Part shown: one piece after another, positions 1 through 8,429 of the stretch
Layout of the letters: each line of letters begins with the position of its first letter
How positions within the stretch are numbered: the stretch's first letter is position 1
Assembly: GCA_028284445.1 (NCBI GenBank)
Contig: JANQRS010000011.1
Location: 192,321 to 256,320 of the forward strand
DNA from: Calditrichia bacterium
Lineage (GTDB): Bacteria > Calditrichota > Calditrichia > RBG-13-44-9 > J075
Reading direction: 5' to 3'
DNA length: 64,000 nucleotides
Program-made: the position numbers and the translations under genes
Notes under the pieces: generated by a model
What the model saw: only the letters and a program-made list of their open reading frames with translations
The model's database searches: none
Told to the model about the DNA's origin: nothing

Positions 1-1
1 T

Positions 2-922
2 GCCAGCAATACCAAGACTTATGTCGCTGCCGCTATCTTGCGGCTTGTCGAGGAAGACCGCGTTTCACTAGATGACGGCATTATTGACTATCTTTCCCAG
101 GAAATGGTAGCCGTTTTGGCTGGCGATGGTTACAGCATGAAGGCTATTACCATTCGCCACCTGTTGTCGCATACTGCCGGTTTTTTTGATCACGCACAAG
201 CCCCCAAATACATCCAATCCATTATGGCAGATCCACAGAAACAATGGACGCCTGATTTGCAGATCCGTGGTTGCGTCAATTGGGGGGATCCCCTTGCGGG
301 CGTCGGCGAAGTATTTTTGTATTCGGACACCGGTTATATACTGCTTGGACAGGTCCTGGAAAAGGTGACCGGGAAACCGCTTGGTGTCGCCGTTCGCGAA
401 TTGCTGGATTTTGAGGCGTTAGGCCTGGAGACAACCTGGTGGGAAATCAATGAGCAGAAACCGGGTCCAGCTAAAGATCGAGCGCATCAATATCTGCAGA
501 TCTATGATACACATGATTGGAATCCTTCACTCGATTCATTTGGCGGTGGCGGACTGGTTGCGACAGTTGAGGACCTGAGAGATTTCTGGCGTGCTCTATT
601 TACCGGCAAAGTTTTCAAACAGGAAACGACATTGCAAACCATGTTCACTACCCCGATTGATCCGGAAACCACCCCATATCGTCTCGGGATTTTTGTCCGG
701 GATATCAATGACTTGACCGGCTATGAACATAGTGGCTTCTGGGGAACGGTTGCGGTGTATGTGCCGGAGCTGGATGCGACAGTTGCAGCCGCCGTGACTC
801 GTCAGGAGCATGGAGCGTATGTCTTTAAACTTATGCGTGATGTCGTCGGTATTCTTCAAAAAGAGATACAATCTGACTCGCCTAATCAGTACCCTGTCAG
901 CGAAGGCGATGGACGCCAATGA
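2..922 (+). CDS. Serine hydrolase, class C beta-lactamase family (5' truncated by window edge)
   Basis: The reading frame is open from base 2, so the gene begins before the window. The catalytic SxxK motif is present as S-N-T-K at bases 5-16, so only the N-terminus (probably a signal peptide) is missing. The YxN-type motif appears as YSDTGY near base 319 and the HxG third motif as HSG near base 725. About 306 residues are visible, normal for the catalytic domain of the beta-lactamase/D-aminopeptidase family (PF00144). Members include esterases, DD-peptidases and true beta-lactamases, so substrate cannot be assigned. The stop overlaps the next gene start (ATGA), so the two are probably translationally coupled. 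Confidence 0.9.
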   Translation, partial: ASNTKTYVAAAILRLVEEDRVSLDDGIIDYLSQEMVAVLAGDGYSMKAITIRHLLSHTAGFFDHAQAPKYIQSIMADPQKQWTPDLQIRGCVNWGDPLAGVGEVFLYSDTGYILLGQVLEKVTGKPLGVAVRELLDFEALGLETTWWEINEQKPGPAKDRAHQYLQIYDTHDWNPSLDSFGGGGLVATVEDLRDFWRALFTGKVFKQETTLQTMFTTPIDPETTPYRLGIFVRDINDLTGYEHSGFWGTVAVYVPELDATVAAAVTRQEHGAYVFKLMRDVVGILQKEIQSDSPNQYPVSEGDGRQ

Positions 923-1446
923 CTTTTGACATGCAGCCGACACTAAAAGGCGATTTGCTCTACCTGCGACCTCTGGCAGTCAAGGACTACAAAGCGCTCT
1001 ATGAGGTTGCCGCAGATCCTCTGATATGGGAGCAGCATCCGGTGAAAGACCGCTACAAGGAAGGAGTCTTCAAGCAATTCTTTGATGAATCATTGAGGTC
1101 GTCTGGAGCCTTGCTTGCAATTGACACCCAAACATCAGGCGCGATTGGCTCATCTCGTTTCCATGGCTATGATCCCAAAGCCAATGAAATCGAAATTGGC
1201 TGGACCTTCCTTAAAAGGTCGCACTGGGGCGGCCGGTTCAACGGCGAAATGAAACGCCTGATGCTTGAGCATGCCTTTCAATTTGTGGAAAATGTGGTTT
1301 TGCTGGTCGGTCCGCAGAACTATCGCTCGCAACGTGCAGTAGAAAAGATTGGTGGGGTGATTGCCGGTAAGCGTGCCGATGCCGCTGGCAGGGAGAGTAT
1401 TGTATATAAAATCTGTAAATCGGCAAAGCCGATCCGGATAGAGTGA
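919..1446 (+). CDS. GNAT family N-acetyltransferase, RimJ/RimL-like
   Basis: A 175-residue protein with the RimJ/RimL-type N-acetyltransferase layout: an N-terminal L-x-L-R-P-L strand, a central beta-bulge region (NEIEIGWTF) and a C-terminal helix in which the Q/NxxSQRAVEKIGG segment is the usual acetyl-CoA-binding end of the fold. Such enzymes transfer acetyl from acetyl-CoA to an amino group of a protein N-terminus or small molecule; the acceptor is unknown. The start codon overlaps the stop of the hydrolase gene by four bases, which fixes the start and suggests co-expression. No membrane segment or signal peptide. Confidence 0.88.
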   Translation: MTFDMQPTLKGDLLYLRPLAVKDYKALYEVAADPLIWEQHPVKDRYKEGVFKQFFDESLRSSGALLAIDTQTSGAIGSSRFHGYDPKANEIEIGWTFLKRSHWGGRFNGEMKRLMLEHAFQFVENVVLLVGPQNYRSQRAVEKIGGVIAGKRADAAGRESIVYKICKSAKPIRIE

Positions 1447-1522
1447 CAATTTCTTTGATAATAGCAAGTGAACACATGTTGACTTCTTTTTGAAGGCGAA
1501 TTATATTCCTATCAATTATCAA

Positions 1523-1556
1523 CTATCAACGCATCCACTATCAACGCATCCACTAT
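1523..1556. repeat. 15-bp direct tandem repeat, two copies plus partial
   Basis: The unit CTATCAACGCATCCA occurs at 1523-1537 and 1538-1552, followed by CTAT at 1553-1556 that runs into the ATG at 1555. The repeat fills the position where a Shine-Dalgarno sequence would be expected for the next gene. Slippage could change the leader length. Confidence 0.8.
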
Positions 1557-1968
1557 GAAAACACATTCTACTAACTACTACAACACGTTCATAGAAATCG
1601 CCGAAGACAGCGCTGCTGAGGAAGGCATAGTTCCGCCACTAAAGGGCGACAAAAAGACAGTTGCGAACCTGCAATTCGAAATGCTCCAGGACAATCCATA
1701 CCGATATACATCTGATGACGTATTATTCTCGGTATTTGCAATTCGCAAGGACTTCCCCAGGGAAGAGTGGCCAGCGCAGCGCGAACTCTTCTTTTCCAAA
1801 GGCCAACCCTGTTTTCGCGCATCGCCCTTGACCAAGCGCTACGGTTGGGGGATTCATAGCGATGAGAATGGCAAAATTGCTATGGTTCCTTTTGGCTCAG
1901 AAGAATATATTGCTTTTGTTGAAAACGAGTTGGTCAAAAAGACAAAAGCCATGCGATCCAAACGCTAG
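1555..1968 (+). CDS. DUF6157 family protein
   Basis: A 137-residue cytosolic protein. The opening (MKTHSTNYYNTFIEIAEDS), the repeated basic/aromatic patches and the closing segment (YGWGIHSDENGKIAMVP) match what I recall of the DUF6157 family, which is widespread in soil and sediment bacteria and has no known activity. It is close to the family's usual length. There is no Shine-Dalgarno match; a 15-bp tandem repeat sits directly in front of the ATG. The family name comes from memory of its conserved N-terminus and has not been searched. Confidence 0.8.
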   Translation: MKTHSTNYYNTFIEIAEDSAAEEGIVPPLKGDKKTVANLQFEMLQDNPYRYTSDDVLFSVFAIRKDFPREEWPAQRELFFSKGQPCFRASPLTKRYGWGIHSDENGKIAMVPFGSEEYIAFVENELVKKTKAMRSKR

Positions 1969-2133
1969 CGGCTATCGCCCTTGCTCTTCTAAGTGCTGCT
2001 CTTGGTTACCAATGCCATTAATCCGGCTATTAAAAAACCGTTGCATTATGGCGCGATTACCGGCTTATATCACACCCTTGGTTGTGTCCTGGAATCTGTT
2101 GTTTTACATCTATTCACCTAAGGTGCTACATCG

Positions 2134-2877
2134 ATGTCACAAACTGGATTTTCGACGTCTCTTTTCCTCGCTTTTACGTTTGCGGCGACCCTTGTCTCGA
2201 CAAGCTTTGGTCAGGATGAGCGTGCCCGGCACTTCAGCTACATCTACCATGATTCAATGACCGTTGAAAATACCGCACATTTGGCAAAAGCGCTTGGAGA
2301 GAATTACAATCGTGTTTGCAAGAACCTGGGCGTGGAATCATTGCCGATAATAACTGTCCAAATTTGGTCTGACGAAGAGAATTACCAACAAGCAATGGAA
2401 AAGACTCTTGGCTCGCGTTTTCCCGGCTCGCGGGGCTATATCACCGGAGATCGCGAAATACGTCTGCTGTATCACCGTCGCCTCTCCGCGCAGCAGGAAG
2501 CGGTGCATGAATTTGTCCACGTAGTTACCCTGAATATCAATCCGCAGTTCGGCAACAATCCACGCTGGTTATGGGAAGCAGTTGCTCAATACGAAGCGGG
2601 TCAATTCATACACCCCAAAGACATTCGCTATCTGCGTGAAGGAAAGTTCCCTTCACTTGAGCTGCTGAGCGGCCCCTTCAATCGAGGTGGAAATATTTAT
2701 GATGTCGGCTATTTGCTCGTCGAATATATCGTAGAGAGCTGGGGTCGCACTACACTTCTAGATTTGATAAAATCGAATGGCAATTTACAGAAGGTGTTGG
2801 AGCTCTCAGATGATGCTTTCCAGAACGGCTGGCGGACATTTGTTGAAGAAAAGTATCTTGGTGAAAATAAAAAGTAG
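2134..2877 (+). CDS. Secreted gluzincin-type metallopeptidase (peptidase MA superfamily)
   Basis: A 247-residue exported protein. Residues 1-27 form a signal peptide ending SFG-Q. The zinc motif HExxH is at residues 125-129 (HEFVH), and the downstream WLWEAVAQYEAG supplies the third zinc ligand as E148, the pattern of the peptidase MA-like family. The length suits a single catalytic domain with a short C-terminal helix region. It probably acts in the periplasm or outside the cell on an unknown protein. A second HExxH protein of similar type lies at 46456-47244. The 165 bp in front hold no convincing promoter; short frames there hint at a decayed membrane-protein fragment, but not strongly enough to call. 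Confidence 0.85.
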   Translation: MSQTGFSTSLFLAFTFAATLVSTSFGQDERARHFSYIYHDSMTVENTAHLAKALGENYNRVCKNLGVESLPIITVQIWSDEENYQQAMEKTLGSRFPGSRGYITGDREIRLLYHRRLSAQQEAVHEFVHVVTLNINPQFGNNPRWLWEAVAQYEAGQFIHPKDIRYLREGKFPSLELLSGPFNRGGNIYDVGYLLVEYIVESWGRTTLLDLIKSNGNLQKVLELSDDAFQNGWRTFVEEKYLGENKK

Positions 2878-2932
2878 CGACTTCAGAATATTGGCTTATA
2901 AATCTAGCGTTTAATTGAGGGAGAAGAAAAGA

Positions 2933-3277
2933 ATGACGGAGAATTTGAACGATCCAACTGAGCCCATTCGCATGAGGGCCAGTGAATACCCGGAGGTCGA
3001 TGAAGGGACTGCCTGCACTCAAAATTCCTTTAAGGCCGCCAAGAAGGCCTTCCTTTATATCGGTCCGCAGGGCGGTCGATACAAAGCGATGTTCAAGCTA
3101 ACTGACTCTTTGAATGAAGCCGAGGCACTTGCCGAAGAAGCGCCAAAGAACTATGAGGTCGGCAAGAATGGATGGGTAACCGCTCGCTTCAGCGCCGAAG
3201 AGCCAATGCCGGAAGCACTCTGGCAAAAGTGGCTGGACGAAAGCTATGCCACTTGCTTTTCGAAAGGCAAAAAATAA
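2933..3277 (+). CDS. MmcQ/YjbR family protein
   Basis: A 114-residue cytosolic protein with the MmcQ/YjbR (CyaY-like fold) pattern: an early P-E-V-D-E-G-T box, then F-K-A-A-K-K-A-F-L-Y, a G-G-R-Y-K-A-M-F-K-L strand, and a C-terminal W-x-x-x-x-L-D-E-S-Y helix. The fold is described as DNA-binding-like but the function is not settled. An upstream TTG at 2915 is open in frame, but ATG 2933 has a good GAGGGAG site ten or so bases before it, so 2933 is preferred. It stands alone between a peptidase and a membrane protein. Confidence 0.82.
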   Translation: MTENLNDPTEPIRMRASEYPEVDEGTACTQNSFKAAKKAFLYIGPQGGRYKAMFKLTDSLNEAEALAEEAPKNYEVGKNGWVTARFSAEEPMPEALWQKWLDESYATCFSKGKK

Positions 3278-3289
3278 CGAAACGCTTTC

Positions 3290-3832
3290 GTGCGGAGATT
3301 TATAGTGGGGGAGAACGGTCATCACTTGATTCATATTCATCGGGAAACATTCTTCCGAGAGGTCATTGCTGATCAGGTTTTCTGGCTAAAGTTGCTTTGC
3401 ATTGTCGCAGCCATTGTGTTGCCGGGATTTGCCCTATACAGGGAATATATTTACGATGATTGGGCAAACCGTATCGATCAAATACGCTACTTCTTGCCGA
3501 TGACGATAATTACACCACTATGGATCTATTGTCGCCTAAACGAAGTTCGCCATATCACTTTCACGCAAATATTACTCGATTTGAGCGCCTTGCTCATTGC
3601 CATGTCCCGGATGGTTGTTGCTTTTATTCCATTTTCTGGTCACATGGTCTTTCTGGCATATACCTTCATGTCAACCAAAAGCAACTGGTATCGGGTGTTT
3701 GCGATGATGTTGCTGCTGGATACTACCTACTTTAAGTGGATTGTTTGGGGCAGCTTCCTGAATTGGGGGTTTGGCTTAGCAATTGCGATCACGCTGGCGA
3801 AATTGCGCAAACGCCGGAACGCCGAATCATGA
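3290..3832 (+). CDS. Integral membrane protein of unknown function
   Basis: About 180 residues with four or five hydrophobic segments (roughly 35-55, 68-84, 97-118, 122-130 and 140-172) and a basic C-terminus (KLRKRRN), consistent with an inner-membrane protein with a cytoplasmic tail. I do not recognise the family. GTG 3290 gives the longest frame; GTG 3305 is an alternative and neither has a strong ribosome site. The last codons overlap the ATG of the TmrB-like gene (ATGA), so the pair is likely co-translated. Confidence 0.65.
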   Translation: MRRFIVGENGHHLIHIHRETFFREVIADQVFWLKLLCIVAAIVLPGFALYREYIYDDWANRIDQIRYFLPMTIITPLWIYCRLNEVRHITFTQILLDLSALLIAMSRMVVAFIPFSGHMVFLAYTFMSTKSNWYRVFAMMLLLDTTYFKWIVWGSFLNWGFGLAIAITLAKLRKRRNAES

Positions 3833-4362
3833 TCATATTCATCAACGGGGCTTTCGGTGTCGGGAAAACCACTGTCGCAAAAGAACTGCGAAAAAGATTG
3901 CCTGGCACCGCGATTTTTGACCCGGAGAAAGTCGGTTTTGTATTACAGCACTTACCCCGTTACCAGGTGTCCGATTTCCAGGATATTCCAGCCTGGCGGC
4001 AGCTGACTATTCGGGGAATTCGATTCACGCACACCTTCCGCCAATATGTTATTGTCCCAATGGCATTCTCTAATTTGGCATATCTCGATGAAATCCGAGA
4101 TGCACTGACCGATCGCGGCCACAATATCATTCACTTCTGCTTAACTGCTCCACTGGATGTGATCCAGCAACGCCTTGGAGAACGTGGCGCAGATGTGAAT
4201 GCCCCTGGCAATGAATGGGTGTTTCGTCGGGCAGCAGAATGCTGCCAGGCGCATACCAGCGATCTGTTTCAGATTCATGTGGATGCGGCACATCACGCTC
4301 CCGAGGCGATTGCAGCACAGCTTCTTCAAACAATCTTCTCTCTGAACGGGCCGGAAGATTGA
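3829..4362 (+). CDS. P-loop ATPase/kinase, TmrB-like
   Basis: A 177-residue protein opening with a Walker A loop, GAFGVGKT, at residues 7-14, directly followed by the A-I-F-D-P-E-K-V-G-F segment and, later, R-Q-Y-V-I-V-P-M. These are the conserved landmarks of the Bacillus tunicamycin-resistance protein TmrB and its AAA-like relatives. The C-terminal half (L-D-V-I-Q-Q-R-L-G-E-R) looks like a nucleotide-kinase lid. The phosphate acceptor is unknown; resistance to tunicamycin is known only for TmrB itself. ATG 3829 overlaps the previous stop and is preferred over upstream in-frame codons because it starts the conserved beta strand. Confidence 0.8.
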   Translation: MIIFINGAFGVGKTTVAKELRKRLPGTAIFDPEKVGFVLQHLPRYQVSDFQDIPAWRQLTIRGIRFTHTFRQYVIVPMAFSNLAYLDEIRDALTDRGHNIIHFCLTAPLDVIQQRLGERGADVNAPGNEWVFRRAAECCQAHTSDLFQIHVDAAHHAPEAIAAQLLQTIFSLNGPED

Positions 4363-4435
4363 CTCACTTACGGTAACAATTCAAAAAAGGGCTCTTTTCC
4401 GGAAAGATTCTAATAGGAAAGCGGAAGGAGCTACT

Positions 4436-5299
4436 ATGAATTATGACAAATGGTGTTTGCGCTGCGCAAACCACACATTCGAAACTGAGCGCGGCGTTAT
4501 TTGCAAGCTAACCGGCAGCAAGCCGGATTTTGTCGAGCAATGTCCTGAATACCGATATGATGCCAACTACAATCAACAGGTAAGAAATCGCCGCATCGGC
4601 TTAAAACGGCAGGACAACAGGCATCGTCGGCATGCTGTGGGGCTTATTATCTTCGGCTTCGCCGCAACCACTTTGACCGTATTTGCACTGCCGCTACTGG
4701 CTATCGGAGTGGCTACAATGGTGATCGGTATCTATTCTCTTCGGCAGCACAAGATTCGACAGGAACGATTAATCGCCGCCGATCTATCCGATCCTGCCCA
4801 TGCCTTCATCAAGAAACTGGGACCGGAACTTCTGGACACAAGCACTGCCCTGAATACCTGGGAACTGAGCTTTGGTCGAAAATCCCTATACACCAAATTG
4901 CAAAAATGGACACGAGAGCAGAACTACGCAAAACTATTCAATGCGTATCGCCTTGGAAATTACGAGATTCGTCTTGAGGTAGTCAAACAGCTGCGGGAAC
5001 TCCCAACGCGCCCGGCTCAGGCCCTCTTGATGCTCGCCATGAAGGATGCCGCTCGTCCGATTGTCCAGGAGGCAATTGCTGTCCTTCAGGAGCAAGAAAT
5101 CAGGGATGAAGGGGTGCTTACTGAGATCAAGCGGATATCAGAGCGCTGGGATGTAGAAGAACGTCGCGTCAGGGACAATTGGTCAGAGCTAACTCATCAC
5201 GACTCGAACGGCTTGTATCTGGATAAGTCGCAGATGGTCCAACTGAAGGCGTTAAAAAAGATCCTTGGAAAATTCAAGAGTTCGATGTCTATTGGTTAG
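4436..5299 (+). CDS. Membrane protein with N-terminal four-Cys motif and HEAT-like C-terminus
   Basis: A 287-residue protein. Residues 7-36 carry four cysteines (C7xxC10, C23, C36, the last followed by P) in a pattern seen at the start of many small FCB-group membrane proteins, probably a small metal site. Two transmembrane helices follow (about 66-102). The remaining 180 residues are helical, with a stretch (LRELPTRPAQALLMLAMKD) resembling a HEAT-type repeat, and are probably cytoplasmic. The start has a good GGAAGGAG site. No enzymatic motif is visible and I do not assign a function. Confidence 0.72.
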   Translation: MNYDKWCLRCANHTFETERGVICKLTGSKPDFVEQCPEYRYDANYNQQVRNRRIGLKRQDNRHRRHAVGLIIFGFAATTLTVFALPLLAIGVATMVIGIYSLRQHKIRQERLIAADLSDPAHAFIKKLGPELLDTSTALNTWELSFGRKSLYTKLQKWTREQNYAKLFNAYRLGNYEIRLEVVKQLRELPTRPAQALLMLAMKDAARPIVQEAIAVLQEQEIRDEGVLTEIKRISERWDVEERRVRDNWSELTHHDSNGLYLDKSQMVQLKALKKILGKFKSSMSIG

Positions 5300-5355
5300 A
5301 ATGCTCATCTGTATGGTTGTATATGGAGTAAGTCTTTTTGCGGAAGGAGGGATTT

Positions 5356-5967
5356 ATGAGGGCCGACTACCTTCGGGGTTGCCGGGCTATATCCCTGGTG
5401 ATTGTGTTGTCGTCGATAGTAGCCGGACAATCGACGGATTCGCTTAGCCGGACCGATTTCAGAAAGAGCGGTTATCCACCAAAGGTCATAAAAGAAGTCT
5501 CAATTGAAATTGCCGCCACGCTTAGCAGGACGGAGCAAGTCGCCTTTCAATTCAATGCCGTGCCTGAGCATTTGGACTTTATTGTATTGGAGATATCCTA
5601 TTTTCGTGGTTGGTATAAAAACGAATATCGGAATCGACTTGACGGCATTTCAATTGGCCTTGGCCTTCGAGCCGAATTTGAGAATACCGTCATTTTTACT
5701 GCTAGCGGTGGCTTTGCGAAAAAGCACGTTGATGTGCACCTTCTTGAATCTATTGAAATTGACAATCTGGGATATATTATCACCCCGAGAACATTTGCTT
5801 ATACTTACTCGGCCGGCAATTATTTCGTCAATTCGCATGTGATGGTGAACTCCCACGATGGCGGCGTTTACTACAAGCTGGGCGGTCGTCTCCAATTTGA
5901 CAGCATTAGAGTGGAGACAGAGCAGTTTGTGTTTGGGGCAAACTTTGCGGTTGGGTATGCTTTTTGA
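5356..5967 (+). CDS. Secreted, beta-rich envelope protein of unknown function
   Basis: A 203-residue protein with an N-terminal signal peptide ending near SIVAG-Q and then alternating polar/hydrophobic strands ending in F (last residues FGANFAVGYAF), typical of a small outer-membrane barrel or porin-like protein. An in-frame TTG lies 18 bases upstream, but ATG 5356 has an AAGGAGGG site and gives a proper signal peptide. It precedes the split dikinase-like pair by about 80 bases, but nothing in the sequence shows that they work together. Confidence 0.7.
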   Translation: MRADYLRGCRAISLVIVLSSIVAGQSTDSLSRTDFRKSGYPPKVIKEVSIEIAATLSRTEQVAFQFNAVPEHLDFIVLEISYFRGWYKNEYRNRLDGISIGLGLRAEFENTVIFTASGGFAKKHVDVHLLESIEIDNLGYIITPRTFAYTYSAGNYFVNSHVMVNSHDGGVYYKLGGRLQFDSIRVETEQFVFGANFAVGYAF

Positions 5968-6047
5968 TTAGCTTTTTTATCCACACTTGAAAAGCAATAC
6001 CGGAGGTCGCATATTAGTGCAAATTGAGCGACAAAAAGGTATATCCG

Positions 6048-6659
6048 ATGATACATATGGCAAGACTGTTTTGCGGCCTGTTTCTGATCTTTCTCGGGTG
6101 CGGTGGGGATAGCGTTACGAGAAGTGAGGAACCGGTCGATCCGCTGGATGTTGACTTCATAAGCGAGGTTCCCGACCAGGCCACTTACGATCAGTATTCA
6201 AACCCAAATGGCAATCCTGAGCCATACGCCGACATCCTTATGCTTCTGCAAATTGAGAAGCTTGACACCAATGACCCAATCCTCTATTTCGTCAACACCC
6301 GCAAACACCTGACCCATTCTGTTTTTATGGTAGCCGTTGGAATCAATGGCGAGAACCCCGGGCAAATGCGCGGCACACTCGGGTATCGTCCAAACGATAC
6401 CGCACCGGATGGATCGCCAGGACTGTATTTGTTCGACTTTACGCAGCCGCGAGCAGACTTTTCTTATGAATGGGTTAAAAATGCTTATGATTTGTTGATT
6501 GCCGGTATGCCGCTTTTGGAAGGCAAGGTTGCTTTCTTCCCAACGCAAACCACCCAGCTAGCGGTGATAACAACCGAACAAGCACTTTACGACGCTGCCC
6601 CCTTTCCTGTCTACCTTTTTGAAGATCTTGGGAAACGATCCGGAACTTACGGCAAATAG
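6048..6659 (+). CDS. Lipoprotein resembling the N-terminal domain of PEP/pyruvate-binding lipoproteins
   Basis: A 203-residue predicted lipoprotein: a hydrophobic leader ends in F-L-G-C at residue 18, followed by an acidic linker. Segments such as P-I-L-Y-F-V-N-T-R-K, the ...GYRPNDTAPDG... loop and A-F-F-P-T-Q-T-T-Q match, from memory, the N-terminal part of large secreted lipoproteins (600-700 residues in myxobacteria and relatives) whose C-terminal part is a PEP-synthase-like module. That C-terminal part is encoded here by the next gene, 32 bases on. The two therefore look like a single-chain family split into two separately anchored proteins. ATG 6048 is chosen over TTG 6024; ATG 6057 is also possible. 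Confidence 0.65.
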   Translation: MIHMARLFCGLFLIFLGCGGDSVTRSEEPVDPLDVDFISEVPDQATYDQYSNPNGNPEPYADILMLLQIEKLDTNDPILYFVNTRKHLTHSVFMVAVGINGENPGQMRGTLGYRPNDTAPDGSPGLYLFDFTQPRADFSYEWVKNAYDLLIAGMPLLEGKVAFFPTQTTQLAVITTEQALYDAAPFPVYLFEDLGKRSGTYGK

Positions 6660-6691
6660 CAGCGTCGACAACATATACCACGGTAGCAAAC

Positions 6692-8122
6692 ATGAAAGCC
6701 AAAATTCATATAAAAACGCTTTTGATTATAGGGGCAGTTGTTGTTTATGGCTGCACCAGCGAGCAGCCCCTCCCGCCCGAAGTTGATGAAACTCCCGGTA
6801 GCTTTGAGGCACTGAACGAAGGCGAAGCCTTCGGCTTGTTACGCTTGATGGATCTAGAAGAGTTCCCAAGCAGGCGTGATATTGTCATCTATGAAACACT
6901 ACCGAACGAATTACTTTTGGTTGCGGGAATGATTTCTTCCGTGCCGCAGACACCGCTGTCCCACCTGAATTTAAGAGCTATTCAAAACGGCGTTCCAAAT
7001 TCATATGTTGAGAACGCAGCTGTTAATGAGATCATCGAGCCGCTCATCGGCAAATACGTCTACTACAAGGTGACTTCCTTTGGCTTTGAAATGCGCGAAG
7101 CAACGCTTGAAGAGGTGAACGCTTATTTCGATGACCTGCGCCCCGATTCCGCGCAGACGCCTGAGCGGGATCTTTCTGTAACCAGTATCCGTTCTCTGGA
7201 CGATATTCAGTTCGAAGACTCGCGCAGTGTTGGCGTCAAGGCCGCGAACATTGCCGCCATGCGCAAGTTTGGTTTCCCTGACTACACAATCCCGGCCGGC
7301 TTTGCCGTGCCTTTCTATTTTTATGACGAGTTTATGAAGTTCAATAACTTTTATGAGGAAATTGACAAGCTATTTCTAGTGCCGGGTTTTAGCGATGACG
7401 TGAATGTGCAGGCGGAGGAATTGAGAGATTTTCGCAGTTTGATCAAAAATGGCAACATGCCGGAATGGATGCTGAATGATCTTGCTGCTGTCCACAATAT
7501 GTTCCCAGCCGGGACTTCTGTTCGCACCCGTTCCAGCACCAATAATGAAGATCTGCCGAATTTTAGCGGCGCTGGTCTGTATGATTCGTATACTCATCAC
7601 CCGGATGAAGGTCATATTTCGAAGTCCATTAAGCAAGTGTATGCCAGCATGTGGAATCTTCGAGCCTTTCTGGAAAGAGAATTCCAGCTGGTTGACCACA
7701 AGGCTGCAGCCATGGGGGTACTCATGCATCCAAATTTTAGCGACGAAAAGGTAAACGGCGTTGCAGTCACCGAAGACATTTTCTACGGCACTTACTTCAA
7801 CTACTATGTTAACTCTCAACTTGGTGAAGACCTTGTCACCAATCCGGAGGCGCAGTCGATCCCGGAGGAAATCCTGCTTAACAAGACCGGCACTGGATAT
7901 ACCGTTATGCGGCATTCGAACCTGGTTGAAGATGAGCAGGTATTGATGACCGACGAACAGCTGAATGAATTGCGCGATTACCTGACTACCATTCACCAGG
8001 AATTTTTGCTCTTATATGGTATCCAGGAAGGCGAACGCTTTGCAATGGAGATTGAGTTCAAGATAACCAGGGAAGACGAACTAGCCATAAAGCAAGCTCG
8101 CCCCTGGATTTACGTGGAGTAA
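6692..8122 (+). CDS. Lipoprotein with phosphohistidine swivel domain and PPDK_N ATP-grasp domain (dikinase-like)
   Basis: A 476-residue protein with a lipobox Cys at 21. Residues 45-120 resemble the mobile phosphohistidine domain of PEP-utilising enzymes: V-A-G-M-I-S-S, then T-P-L-S-H-L-N-L-R-A with the candidate phosphorylated His at 91, then N-G-V-P. Residues 178-475 form a PPDK_N/PEP-synthase nucleotide-binding domain: GVKAANIAAM, IPAGFAVP, the TSVRTRSSTNNEDLP arginine/serine box near 275-290, and the closing KQARPW. The His domain precedes the ATP domain, the order of alpha-glucan, water dikinase and the reverse of PPDK/PEP synthase. No PEP-binding TIM barrel is present. The export signal implies action outside the cytoplasm, where ATP is scarce, so the activity is unclear. 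Confidence 0.82.
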   Translation: MKAKIHIKTLLIIGAVVVYGCTSEQPLPPEVDETPGSFEALNEGEAFGLLRLMDLEEFPSRRDIVIYETLPNELLLVAGMISSVPQTPLSHLNLRAIQNGVPNSYVENAAVNEIIEPLIGKYVYYKVTSFGFEMREATLEEVNAYFDDLRPDSAQTPERDLSVTSIRSLDDIQFEDSRSVGVKAANIAAMRKFGFPDYTIPAGFAVPFYFYDEFMKFNNFYEEIDKLFLVPGFSDDVNVQAEELRDFRSLIKNGNMPEWMLNDLAAVHNMFPAGTSVRTRSSTNNEDLPNFSGAGLYDSYTHHPDEGHISKSIKQVYASMWNLRAFLEREFQLVDHKAAAMGVLMHPNFSDEKVNGVAVTEDIFYGTYFNYYVNSQLGEDLVTNPEAQSIPEEILLNKTGTGYTVMRHSNLVEDEQVLMTDEQLNELRDYLTTIHQEFLLLYGIQEGERFAMEIEFKITREDELAIKQARPWIYVE

Positions 8123-8144
8123 ATTATCTAAAACGGAGGGAAAA

Positions 8145-8396
8145 ATGAAACAGAACCAATTCTTGGCGGTTATCCTGACGCTGGCTATCTTCGGTTTGCT
8201 GTCCTTGGCATTTAGTCAGAATGTGCAGCTGGCAGAATCCGACAAAGATAAGGCCTCACTTGAACAACGTGTCGCGACCCTGGAAGGGAAAGTTGCTTTA
8301 TTGGAGTCACAGATGAAGCTCTATGCAACCCAGCTTGGCGCTGTCAGTAAGGAAGTCAAGAACCCCAGCACAAAAATCATCCCATTAGACAAATAG
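8145..8396 (+). CDS. Small exported coiled-coil protein
   Basis: An 83-residue protein with a signal peptide or single N-terminal membrane helix (residues 6-25, ending AFS-Q) and a heptad-like segment at about 37-63 (LEQRVATLEGKVALLESQM), followed by a short tail. This is the plan of small trimerising periplasmic proteins of Lpp type, although no C-terminal Lys anchor or lipobox is seen. The ribosome site GGAGGG is seven bases before the ATG. It sits 22 bases after the dikinase-like lipoprotein and may share its transcript. Function unknown. Confidence 0.72.
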   Translation: MKQNQFLAVILTLAIFGLLSLAFSQNVQLAESDKDKASLEQRVATLEGKVALLESQMKLYATQLGAVSKEVKNPSTKIIPLDK

Positions 8397-8429
8397 TTCT
8401 GGTGTATATTAGAAGACGGAGCTGATTCA

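Noticed and set aside
1862..2260. 132-codon plus-strand frame across the end of DUF6157 and the start of the peptidase
   Set aside because: It overlaps two better genes and has a biased, unstructured composition.
7376..7996. 206-codon open frame antisense to the dikinase-like lipoprotein
   Set aside because: It lies wholly opposite a gene with clear domains, has no ribosome site and no recognisable sequence; it is a by-product of the codon use of the real gene.
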